Assembly (NCBI GenBank): GCA_002432565.1
Contig: DJFP01000191.1
Location: forward strand, 30,841 to 46,518
DNA: 15,678 nt
Reading direction: 5' to 3'
DNA from: Flavobacteriales bacterium UBA5869
GTDB lineage: Bacteria; Bacteroidota; Bacteroidia; Flavobacteriales_D; Crocinitomicaceae
In this document: in pieces, positions 7,457-14,791 of the stretch
How the letters are laid out: each line of letters opens with the position of its first letter
How positions within the stretch are numbered: the stretch's first letter is position 1
Translations under genes and position numbers: made by a program
Notes under the pieces: model-generated
Database searches by the model: none
Told to the model about the DNA's origin: nothing
Seen by the model: the letters and a program-made list of their open reading frames with translations, nothing else

Positions 7457-7483
7457 GTTTTAATTTGCTGTTACTTTTACACC

Positions 7484-8467
7484 ATGTCGCGTATTTCGAT
7501 TCTTACACCTTATAGAAACGCTGAAAAGTTTATCCGGAAAACTGCGGAATCTGTTTTGGGGCAGACGCATACTAATTGGGAGTGGATTTTGGTCAATGAC
7601 CACAGCTGTGAAAATGAAGTGGAAGCAATTGCCGATTTATTGGATGATCCGCGAATAATGCTGCTTGAGAGCAAAGGAAAGGGAATTGTTGATGCGCTTT
7701 GTACTGGAATGGCGCATGCAGGTGGAGAATACATTACGCGTATGGACGCAGATGATGTGATGCCGGATTTTAAATTGGAAGTATTTTTAAAAAGTCTGCA
7801 AACTTCTGAGGAACATATTGTAACCGGAAAGGTGAGCTATTTTTCAGAGGGAGGCAGTATTTCAGCGGGATACCAGGGATATGAAAATTGGTTGAACGAA
7901 CGGGTGGATAAACAAGATTTTTACGGGAAGATTTACCGGGAATGCTCGTTGGCATCCGGAAACTGGATGATGCGGAAAGCCGATTTGGAAAAATGCGGCG
8001 GTTTTAATTGTTTGCATTATCCGGAAGATTATGACCTGTTGTTTCGCTGGTATGAAGCCGGGTTTTCCATCAAAGGACTGGATCTGGTGACGCATTTGTG
8101 GCGGGATCACGAACTCCGAACTTCCAAAACCAGCGCTGACTATCAGCAAAAGGCTTTTTTTGAATTGAAGGTCGATCGATTTGTGCAGCGGGATTGGGAC
8201 CCAAAACAACAGTTGATTGTTAACGGAACCGGGCAGAAGGGAAGATTGACTGCAAGGTTATTGATAAAAAAACAGGTTCCTTTCGTTTGGGTTTCACATG
8301 AGCCTGAGAAATTTCCGGATGGGATTTTCGGACATCCGCTGGTTGGACTGAATAGTCTGCCGGTTTGCGGTGAGGCACAGATATTAAATACGACTTTGAT
8401 TTCAGAAGAGCAATTAAGGAGGCTTTATTTTCCTGTAATTCCGAATCCTTATTTTTACAATTTGTGA
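7484..8467 (+). CDS. Family 2 glycosyltransferase with extra C-terminal Rossmann-like module
   Basis: 327 residues. The N-terminal GT-A domain (1 to ~235) has the GT2 pattern: ISILTPYRNAEKFI at 4-17, WILVNDHS at 34-41, the nucleotide/metal motif M87-D-A-D-D91, and P180-E-D-Y as the likely catalytic acidic site, with WRDH at 206-209. It has no membrane segment, so it is cytosolic or peripheral, transferring a sugar from a nucleotide donor to an unknown acceptor. Residues about 243-327 are not part of the minimal GT2 fold. They begin with a beta strand and glycine turn, QLIVNGTGQKGRLTARLL (G248-T-G250-Q-K-G253), followed by strand-helix alternation resembling a nucleotide-binding Rossmann fold. 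No other cell-surface polysaccharide genes are adjacent. The ATG follows a near-consensus -7 element (7460-7467). Confidence 0.9.
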   Translation: MSRISILTPYRNAEKFIRKTAESVLGQTHTNWEWILVNDHSCENEVEAIADLLDDPRIMLLESKGKGIVDALCTGMAHAGGEYITRMDADDVMPDFKLEVFLKSLQTSEEHIVTGKVSYFSEGGSISAGYQGYENWLNERVDKQDFYGKIYRECSLASGNWMMRKADLEKCGGFNCLHYPEDYDLLFRWYEAGFSIKGLDLVTHLWRDHELRTSKTSADYQQKAFFELKVDRFVQRDWDPKQQLIVNGTGQKGRLTARLLIKKQVPFVWVSHEPEKFPDGIFGHPLVGLNSLPVCGEAQILNTTLISEEQLRRLYFPVIPNPYFYNL

Positions 8468-8501
8468 AAGGCATTTCGGAAAACATGATTACTTGAAAGT
8501 A

Positions 8502-8529
8502 TTGTTTACTGATATTATATGTAATATTG
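8502..8529 (+). promoter_or_regulatory. Candidate promoter for the transglutaminase-like pair
   Basis: TTG at 8502-8504 and TAATATTG at 8522-8529 (seven of eight matches to TAnnTTTG) are separated by 17 nt. Transcription starting just downstream would fit translation from GTG 8553 or TTG 8556, and would exclude the TTG at 8493 as a start. Read-through from the glycosyltransferase gene is also possible. Confidence 0.35.
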
Positions 8530-8552
8530 CGCAGTCATTTCATAAATCAACC

Positions 8553-10484
8553 GTGTTGAATTATTTATTTCCCATTATCATATTCTTATTCACGTTCAGT
8601 GCACTGGGACAGGTTTCATTTACTAAAGATCAGATTGAAGAGTTTAAGAAAAAATATAAAAGTTTTGATTTCATTTATTTGAAAAAGGACTTAGAAATAA
8701 TCCCTTATAAATCTGATACGGATGATTTTCGATTAAAATTAAATTTCTCTGAAGTAATCCTGATTTTGAGTCCAAAGGGAAGTGAGTCTTTTTTAGATCA
8801 AACTATTGAGTATTCTGATGCTATTCAATTACATGGAGCGAAGTCGAAATTGAGAAGCGAATCCGGAAAAACTCAAAAAGCCATTTTAAGTAGTGAAGTT
8901 CAAACTATTTCATCAAATTTCGTTTTTTATGATGGAGAGAAATCCAGGGAACTAAATTTTGAAGACGTTGCTGTCGGAGATATTATTGAAACTTCTTATT
9001 CATTGATCTATGAAAACGGCGCGCTTCCAATAAGACATTTCTTTGGAGGATTTGCTCCTATAGTTAGCAGTAATGTAGAACTACAAGAACCTGATTGGGT
9101 TGAGTTTGATAAGCAGTTTTACAATGATAAGGGGATGATTAGGGAGAGTAAAAAACAACGTGGTAATGTAACTTATTCTGTTTTTACTTTCACGGGAACT
9201 CCATATACGCATGTTTTTGAACCCGACGCTCCTTCTTTTCTAAGTTTGGTTCCCCATATTATTTTCCAAGTGAAGGAATGTAATATCAATGATAAACAAT
9301 TTGGATTGCCTGACTTGTCTGCTTTGCAAAAAATATACCTCTCTTATTTGGATAACGTCATCTCAGATACTTCATTTTCAGATCTTAGAACTATAACACT
9401 AGAAATAACTAAAGAGTTGAATTCCGACTCTGAGAAAGTGAAAGCGATTTATTACTGGGTTCAGAATCATATTCAATATGTTGCTTTTGAAGAAGGGATT
9501 TCAGGAGTTAGGCCCAGATTAGGGAAGAATACGTTCAATAAAAGATATGGAGATTGCAAAGATATGGCTGTATTGATCTATGGAATGGCTAAATCAATTG
9601 GAATTCGAATTCAAATTGCGTGGACTGGAACACGTGATCTTCCTTACACCTATGAAAAATCACATAATCAGTTTGTAGATAATCATATGATTGCAACATT
9701 TCAAGATAATGACAGGAAGTATTTTCTGGATGCTACCAGTGATTTTCAGCCATTTGATCTGCCAACGAGTTTTATTCAGGGAAAAGAAGCACTCATTTTT
9801 GATGATAAATCAAATTCATTTTTAGTAGAGCAAATACCTGTAATTGGTTCGTTAGTGAATTGTATTAAAGACTCAACAGTCCTAACCATTGCAGATGATT
9901 TCGTTGTTGGGTCAAAGAAAAAAGAAGTAGGAGGTTATAACAAAATAGCGTATTTCCATTTATTTAATGAGCCGGATCTGTTGGAGAAAAACAAGAAAAA
10001 ACTTACGGGGTATTTCTTTAATAATGAAAATGTTTCCAGAAAAGTAGATTTTGTAAGAGTAAAAGTAAATGAACGAGACTCCATTTCTAAAGTTGAACTA
10101 GTCTTTCGTAAGAAATTGTCCAAACTTGATTCCAATACGGTGCTTCTGAATGTCTTTACCGGTAATCTGCCTTTAGATCAATTAAAGCTTAAGAATCGGA
10201 AATTGCCCCTGGAGATTGATTACAAAACAACGTCTGTTTCTTTAACCAAAGTGATTATACCATCTGATTATTCAGTAACAAAATTACCAGAGAATAAAGT
10301 GATTGATAAAGATGGGATTAGTTACCAAATTAATTATGAATTTTTCAATGGAGAATTGAAACAACTTGTAAAAGTCGAGTTAACTAAATTAAATTATTCC
10401 ATAGAGGAAGTTGAGGTACTGGAGAAAACAATTTCAGAACTGACAAAACAGTTGAGTAAACCCTTAGTATTGATTAGAAAATGA
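8553..10484 (+). CDS. Exported DUF3857/transglutaminase-like protein with intact catalytic triad
   Basis: 643 residues from GTG 8553. No in-frame ATG precedes the signal peptide; the frame is open back to a TTG at 8493 (663 residues). GTG 8553 is preferred because it gives a 20-residue signal peptide ending ALGQ, the same length as in the downstream paralogue. Layout: a DUF3857-like beta domain (about 40-210), a transglutaminase fold (about 260-400), and a beta-rich C-terminus resembling the tail of DUF3857/DUF3858 proteins. Catalytic residues visible: C335 in YGDCKDMA, H378 in DNHMIATF, D393 in FLDATSDF, plus FEEGISGVRPR and FIQGKEALIF, both typical of the family. It should act in the periplasm or at the surface; the substrate is unknown. 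The stop overlaps the next start (ATGA). The DNA is markedly AT-richer than its neighbours. Confidence 0.85.
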   Translation: MLNYLFPIIIFLFTFSALGQVSFTKDQIEEFKKKYKSFDFIYLKKDLEIIPYKSDTDDFRLKLNFSEVILILSPKGSESFLDQTIEYSDAIQLHGAKSKLRSESGKTQKAILSSEVQTISSNFVFYDGEKSRELNFEDVAVGDIIETSYSLIYENGALPIRHFFGGFAPIVSSNVELQEPDWVEFDKQFYNDKGMIRESKKQRGNVTYSVFTFTGTPYTHVFEPDAPSFLSLVPHIIFQVKECNINDKQFGLPDLSALQKIYLSYLDNVISDTSFSDLRTITLEITKELNSDSEKVKAIYYWVQNHIQYVAFEEGISGVRPRLGKNTFNKRYGDCKDMAVLIYGMAKSIGIRIQIAWTGTRDLPYTYEKSHNQFVDNHMIATFQDNDRKYFLDATSDFQPFDLPTSFIQGKEALIFDDKSNSFLVEQIPVIGSLVNCIKDSTVLTIADDFVVGSKKKEVGGYNKIAYFHLFNEPDLLEKNKKKLTGYFFNNENVSRKVDFVRVKVNERDSISKVELVFRKKLSKLDSNTVLLNVFTGNLPLDQLKLKNRKLPLEIDYKTTSVSLTKVIIPSDYSVTKLPENKVIDKDGISYQINYEFFNGELKQLVKVELTKLNYSIEEVEVLEKTISELTKQLSKPLVLIRK

Positions 10485-12445
10485 ACCGTTTCCGAATTTT
10501 ATTAACTCTTTTGTTGTTCCCTATTTTTTTACAGGGACAAACGATTTATACGACAGATTATGACTGGTCACAACAACCGGAGTATGTGGATCCATCAAAA
10601 TTATCACTCACCCCGGAACAAGAGAAATCCAATGCTTTATACCTTTTCAATATTGATGTTTATAAGTTGCCAGGTTTAGGTGTTTTTATGTGGTTTCATA
10701 CTGAAATTAAACACATGAAAATACTTGTTCAATCAAAAAAGGGAATTGAAGAATTGAATAAGTTTTATTTACCAATCAAGGAAAAAAATACCTTTTGGGG
10801 AGGAACATACGACGAAACAGAAGTAAAGGCTCGGATTATTCAATCAGATGGTAGTTGTGTTGCTGTTTCCAGGGATAGCATTTTTAAGGGGGAGTTGGAT
10901 GGCAGATTGTACAACTATTTTGCTTTTGACAATCTCAAAATTGGAAGTATCATAGAGATTTTCATAAAAACTCCTAAAGTTTCTGATGGTTATCCTTCGG
11001 AATTTTTGTTGACGCAAAAGTATCCGACCCTAAGCCGGATCGTTGCATATCATAGTAAGGCAAACTTGGATCCGGTGATTTATCAACCTAAAGGCTATGA
11101 AGTAAAGTATGAGGAGCAGATCGATCAAGATTTGAATAACAGACTGCTGTTATTTAAATATGAATCCTTGTCGGCGGCTAAACGTCAGGAATTGTCAAAT
11201 TATGCGAACGATAATTTGTTTTTGCATATACAACCTGCCAATCGGGATAGGCTGACTGATAGGATGAAAATGTTGTTTGAGCTAAATCTCGGATATTCTT
11301 CTGCTTTCTATAAAAAACGAGAAGGGAAACCATTGAAAAAGAGTCTTAAAAATTCTGAGAAATTCATCGATGTGTGGTTCATTAAAAGTGACACCTCGGC
11401 CATCGTTAAACTTAGAAGAGCCGAATTCTTCCTGAAGACAAAAAATGAAACATTCATGCTGGGTTTAAACAATTCTGGGCGTTACCTTGTTAATCAAGTA
11501 CCGATGGAAAAGTTTCATCTGATGTATACCTATTCAAATTTAATCGGATTAGAGCCCAAATTGATATTTGCTTCCAGAGGTGATTACCATGCGACACCTG
11601 AGAATTTTGTATGCCCCAATTATTTTGATTTTCCATTGATTTATTTTCCAGATCTGGATGTATATTACAGCGTTGATCCCGATGACAGAATTGGACCGGC
11701 TCCTACGCGTTTTTTAAACTCAAATGCTGTATACTTTAATATTCATGGAAAACCTAAAATCGAGCCTTTTAAGATTCATGAGCCAAGAATAAATTTTTCT
11801 ACGGACTCATTAAGTATTCAACTGTCTTTTCAGGGAGATGAAGCTAAAGCTGAATTTAAAGAGGTGTTGATTGGAAACGCTGCATTGAATTACTTGGTTG
11901 AAATTAACGGCGCAAGAGAAGGAAAAATCCTTGAAGAAAGAGAGTCATTGATTCGTTATTACTTTCCAAAAAGCGATATTCTTTCCACAAAGGCCAAAAA
12001 TGAAACCCTGGATAAGGCTTTTGTTTTACCGTTAACAATTTATTCAACTTTAAAATGTAACGATTTAGTGGTAGACCTGGATTCTATCCTGATTGTTGAA
12101 TTAGGCAGTGTTATAGGAAATCAAAGAGAATTGTCCGAAGATGAAAACTCGAAAAGAGAAACAGGAATATACCTGGAAAATAATATTCATTATGTTAGAG
12201 AACTTAGTGTTTCCATTCCTACGGGATATAAAGTGAAGAATGTGAATGATTTCATCCTGGAGTTTGCAGGGAATGAGTTGTTTGGGTTTAAATCAGATGC
12301 AAGAATTGTTGGTAATAAATTAATGATTACGGTAGATGAATATTATAATAAGGCAAGCTATCTGCCTGAAGATTATGAATTAATGAAACAAGTGTACAGC
12401 GCTTCACATAAATTTTATACGACCAAACTTTTTTTGGCAAAGTAA
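10481..12445 (+). CDS. Exported DUF3857-like protein with degenerate transglutaminase domain
   Basis: 654 residues with a signal peptide (1-20, ending LQGQ). It shares the overall order of the preceding gene: N-terminal beta domain (about 60-200; note FAFDNLKIGSIIEIF, like FEDVAVGDIIETSY in the neighbour), central domain (about 255-410), beta-rich C-terminus. In the central domain the stretch GLEPKLIFASR aligns with GIRIQIAWTGTR of the neighbour. Counting back and forward from there, the catalytic Cys is replaced by P341 and the His by P385, while the Asp position is kept as D399. The spacing (44 and 14 residues) matches the active copy (43 and 15). It is therefore probably a non-catalytic partner or binding protein. 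Translation is coupled to the first gene through ATGA. Assignment to the family is by structural order rather than strong motifs. Confidence 0.8.
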   Translation: MNRFRILLTLLLFPIFLQGQTIYTTDYDWSQQPEYVDPSKLSLTPEQEKSNALYLFNIDVYKLPGLGVFMWFHTEIKHMKILVQSKKGIEELNKFYLPIKEKNTFWGGTYDETEVKARIIQSDGSCVAVSRDSIFKGELDGRLYNYFAFDNLKIGSIIEIFIKTPKVSDGYPSEFLLTQKYPTLSRIVAYHSKANLDPVIYQPKGYEVKYEEQIDQDLNNRLLLFKYESLSAAKRQELSNYANDNLFLHIQPANRDRLTDRMKMLFELNLGYSSAFYKKREGKPLKKSLKNSEKFIDVWFIKSDTSAIVKLRRAEFFLKTKNETFMLGLNNSGRYLVNQVPMEKFHLMYTYSNLIGLEPKLIFASRGDYHATPENFVCPNYFDFPLIYFPDLDVYYSVDPDDRIGPAPTRFLNSNAVYFNIHGKPKIEPFKIHEPRINFSTDSLSIQLSFQGDEAKAEFKEVLIGNAALNYLVEINGAREGKILEERESLIRYYFPKSDILSTKAKNETLDKAFVLPLTIYSTLKCNDLVVDLDSILIVELGSVIGNQRELSEDENSKRETGIYLENNIHYVRELSVSIPTGYKVKNVNDFILEFAGNELFGFKSDARIVGNKLMITVDEYYNKASYLPEDYELMKQVYSASHKFYTTKLFLAK

Positions 12446-12447
12446 AA

Positions 12448-12461
12448 CGGAATATATTCCG
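12448..12461. repeat. 14-bp palindrome after the transglutaminase-like pair
   Basis: CGGAATATATTCCG is a perfect palindrome 2 nt after the stop codon. A second small hairpin, CTTGA-AAAA-TCAAG, lies at 12480-12493. Neither has a T-run, so termination here is uncertain. The remainder of 12446-12570 shows nothing else. Confidence 0.3.
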
Positions 12462-12569
12462 AATGGGGCAATGATCGTTCTTGAAAAATCAAGAGAGAAG
12501 TGTCCACTTAATTCCAGAAGATTTGAGCGGATAATTCAGGAATTACTGATTAATCTCTCTTTGATTTTG

Positions 12570-12577
12570 TATTTTTG
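12570..12577 (+). promoter_or_regulatory. -7 promoter element of the Nif3-zinc ribbon operon
   Basis: TATTTTTG is an exact TAnnTTTG match, 18 nt before the ATG at 12596. A CTG at 12546-12548, 21 nt upstream, is a poor -33 match to TTG. The position also argues against the TTG at 12575, inside the element, being the start codon. Confidence 0.5.
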
Positions 12578-12595
12578 ATTATCAAATTGTTTCAC

Positions 12596-13690
12596 ATGCA
12601 AGTCAAAGAACTCGTTTCCTTTTTTAATCACATAGCGCCGTTTTCCTACCAGGAATCGTATGATAATTCCGGATTGCTTGTCGGAGATCCGAACAGTGAG
12701 ATAAAAGGAGTTTTGGTCGCTTTAGACTGTATCGAGTCGATCGTGGATGAAGCGGTTTTGCATGGTGCAAATGTCATCGTGACGCATCATCCCATCATTT
12801 TTAAAGGACTGCGCCGCATTACCGGAGCGAATTACGTAGAACGCACCGTACTGAAAGCTATTAAGAACGATATCAGCCTGATAGCGATCCATACGAACCT
12901 GGATAATGTGCATTTTGGAGTGAACCATATTATTTCCGAAAAGCTGGGATTGACAAACTGTAAAATTCTCAGTCCAAAGGCGGCAACGAATTTCAAACTG
13001 GCAGTTTTTGCGCCTCAAACCCATGCAGATCTTTTACGTGAAGCGATGGCAAAAGCGGGTGCCGGTCACATTGGTGATTACGATTCCTGCAGTTTTTCTT
13101 CGGAAGGTGAAGGAAGGTTCTGCCCCGGTGCAGATGCCAGTCCGTTTTTAGGAAAACCCGGAGAACTGGAAGTCGTGAAAGAGGTAAAAATCGAAGTGAT
13201 TGTTTCGGAACATGCACTAAATGCAGTTTTACATGCAATGAAAGCTACCCATCCTTACGAAGAAATTGCGTACGATGTGATTGGACTTACCAATACCAAT
13301 GAATATATCGGTAGCGGGATGATCGGAACATTGGAAAATGGGATGGAGGTTATGGAGTTTTTGAATTTTCTGAAAAAAACATTCCATTGCGGGACGGTAC
13401 GTTATACGCATCCAACCAAATCCGTTGTCAAAACAATTGCTGTTTGCGGAGGTTCCGGAAGTTTTTTATTGAAAGATGCGATCAGGGCGAAAGCAGATGT
13501 TTTTATCACCGGAGACTTTAAATACCATGAGTTTTTTGATGCGGAAGATCACCTGATGATTGCGGATATCGGTCATTTTGAATCAGAACAATACACTTCT
13601 GAGTGGTTAGTAGCACAAATGAAGAAAAAATTTACTAATTTTGCGGTTCGTTTAACGAGTGTAAATACGAATCCGATAAATTATCTCTAA
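12596..13690 (+). CDS. Nif3-like dinuclear metal centre hexameric protein
   Basis: 364 residues from the ATG giving MQVKELVSFFNHIAP. The Nif3/YbgI family forms toroidal hexamers with two metal ions per subunit; GTP cyclohydrolase 1 type 2 is a frequent database name, but the physiological role is not settled. Metal ligands visible: H64-H65 in THHPIIFKG, D103 in HTNLDN, and H327 with E331 in IGHFESEQ. The middle part (about 130-240) is the extra PII/CutA-like domain of long family members, marked by MKATHPYEEIAYDV. Soluble, no signal peptide. The stop is followed after only 3 nt by the zinc-ribbon gene, so the two form an operon; this adjacency is common in Bacteroidota. Confidence 0.95.
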   Translation: MQVKELVSFFNHIAPFSYQESYDNSGLLVGDPNSEIKGVLVALDCIESIVDEAVLHGANVIVTHHPIIFKGLRRITGANYVERTVLKAIKNDISLIAIHTNLDNVHFGVNHIISEKLGLTNCKILSPKAATNFKLAVFAPQTHADLLREAMAKAGAGHIGDYDSCSFSSEGEGRFCPGADASPFLGKPGELEVVKEVKIEVIVSEHALNAVLHAMKATHPYEEIAYDVIGLTNTNEYIGSGMIGTLENGMEVMEFLNFLKKTFHCGTVRYTHPTKSVVKTIAVCGGSGSFLLKDAIRAKADVFITGDFKYHEFFDAEDHLMIADIGHFESEQYTSEWLVAQMKKKFTNFAVRLTSVNTNPINYL

Positions 13691-13693
13691 AGT

Positions 13694-14449
13694 ATGGCTG
13701 CAAAAGCAAGTACAAAAGAAACAACAGTTGCTGAAAAGTTGGACGCATTGTATGCGTTGCAAAAGATTGATTCTCAAATCGATAAAATTAGAACCGTACG
13801 TGGTGAATTGCCTTTGGAGGTTCAGGATTTAGAGGACGAGATCGAAGGGTTAGAGACTAGAATCAAAAACCTTCAGGATGAAGCGAAAGAATTGGATACT
13901 GAAGTTGCTGACCGCAAAATTGCAATGAAAGATGCTGAAGCTGCTATTGTGAAGTTCAAGGATCAACAAAATAATGTACGAAACAATCGTGAGTTTGAAT
14001 CTTTGGCAAAAGAGATCGAATACCAGGAGTTGGAGATCAAATTGCACGACAAGCGTATGAAAGAAGCTAAGATCAAGATCACTGCTAAAAAGGAGGTTTT
14101 GGACGAGGCAAAAGAACGTTTGGAATTGCGTAAAGGCGATTTGAAAGTGAAACAGGATGAGTTGAACGAGATCGTTGGTGAAACACAAAAAGAAGAGGAA
14201 GCATTGATCGCTCAGTCTGAAAAGGCAAAATCATTGATCGATTCCCGTTTGATAGCAGCTTACGACCGTTTGCGTTCCAACGCGAAAAACGGATTGGCTG
14301 TAGTGGGTGTTGACCGTGATTCTTGCGGTGGATGTTTCAATAAGATCCCGCCTCAGCGTCAATTGGATATCGATACACGTAGAAAAGTAATCGTTTGCGA
14401 ACACTGCGGAAGAATTTTGGTTCCTGCTGAAGTAGTAGAACAAGATTAA
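13694..14449 (+). CDS. Coiled-coil C4 zinc-ribbon protein (HP0958/CT398-type)
   Basis: 251 residues. Residues about 15-190 form a long, highly charged helical hairpin (Glu/Lys heptads, with NNVRNNREFESLAKEIEYQE near 93-112 marking the family). The C-terminus is a zinc ribbon with C211-G-G-C214 and C235-E-H-C238, ending GRILVPAEVVEQD. The family includes Helicobacter HP0958 and chlamydial CT398, which bind RNA and secretion or sigma-factor partners. In non-flagellated Bacteroidota the role is unknown, and nothing here points to flagella or type III secretion. The gene lies 3 nt after the Nif3 gene, shares its promoter and ends at a strong terminator. Codon use is rich in GAA/AAA/TTG, fitting a well-expressed gene. 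Confidence 0.93.
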   Translation: MAAKASTKETTVAEKLDALYALQKIDSQIDKIRTVRGELPLEVQDLEDEIEGLETRIKNLQDEAKELDTEVADRKIAMKDAEAAIVKFKDQQNNVRNNREFESLAKEIEYQELEIKLHDKRMKEAKIKITAKKEVLDEAKERLELRKGDLKVKQDELNEIVGETQKEEEALIAQSEKAKSLIDSRLIAAYDRLRSNAKNGLAVVGVDRDSCGGCFNKIPPQRQLDIDTRRKVIVCEHCGRILVPAEVVEQD

Positions 14450-14472
14450 AAAATAGAAACACAAGTTGTTGG

Positions 14473-14504
14473 AAAGGGATTCGTTAATGCGAGTCCCTTT
14501 TTTT
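14473..14504 (+). terminator. Rho-independent terminator of the Nif3-zinc ribbon operon
   Basis: AAAGGGATTCG pairs with CGAGTCCCTTT (11 bp, one T-G wobble) around the loop TTAATG; the last T's of the stem run into TTTTTTT. It starts 24 nt after the stop codon. Confidence 0.9.
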
Positions 14505-14510
14505 GTCCCG

Positions 14511-14755
14511 CAGAACGCTTACGCCTTAGCTATAGCGTTGGCGCATCTCGCAAATCGAGCAGATTTATAATGAGTATATCCATATCCTAAAGAGGAACAC
14601 AGATGAAGGGTTGAACTGCGAATTGCGGTTGGAATTGCTGAATAAACGGTTCAAATTCAGTTGAGTCGGGAGAGAATATTTTTTCTGCGGAATCTGTGTG
14701 ATCTGCGGGAGAAATTATTGCGCCGTAAATTAGACTGAAAACCCAAACGAATAGT
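14511..14755. other. Noncoding stretch with short degenerate repeats
   Basis: No credible gene lies between the terminator and the next promoter. The left part holds an AACGCT/AGCGTT inverted repeat (14514-14519 and 14534-14539), a competing CGCC/GGCG pairing, and a CTCG-CAAAT-CGAG mini-hairpin. Further right, CACAGAT (14598-14604) and ATCTGTG (14692-14698) are inverted copies enclosing about 90 nt, followed by a 9-nt tandem trio. This resembles the decayed dispersed repeats common between Flavobacteriales genes; no transposase remnant or terminal repeat is recognisable. Confidence 0.45.
14684..14710 (+). repeat. Three tandem 9-nt units of TCTGnGnnA type
   Basis: TCTGCGGAA, TCTGTGTGA and TCTGCGGGA follow each other without gaps. 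The middle unit overlaps the right arm of the CACAGAT/ATCTGTG inverted repeat. The copy number is too low to call a microsatellite with certainty. Confidence 0.5.
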
Positions 14756-14763
14756 TACTTTTG
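14735..14763 (+). promoter_or_regulatory. Promoter of the cytochrome c biogenesis gene
   Basis: TACTTTTG (14756-14763) is an exact match to TAnnTTTG, 28 nt before the ATG at 14792. A CTG at 14735-14737, 18 nt upstream, is a two-of-three match to the -33 TTG. Since the preceding operon ends in a strong terminator, this gene needs its own promoter here. Confidence 0.55.
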
Positions 14764-14791
14764 TACCTGAAAATTATCAATCCGTTTTTAC

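Noticed and set aside
7862..8209. A 115-codon minus-strand open frame inside the glycosyltransferase gene.
   Set aside because: It lies wholly inside a gene with clear GT2 motifs, and its translation has no recognisable features.
13850..14188. A 112-codon minus-strand frame opposite the zinc-ribbon gene, rich in Phe and Leu and looking like a membrane protein.
   Set aside because: Antisense of a Glu/Lys/Gln-rich coiled coil reads as Phe/Leu-rich hydrophobic sequence; this is an artefact of composition.
14511..14755. Possible CRISPR array, tRNA or small RNA gene in the empty stretch.
   Set aside because: Only three adjacent 9-nt units without spacers, and no cloverleaf-forming sequence; no support beyond a degenerate repeat.
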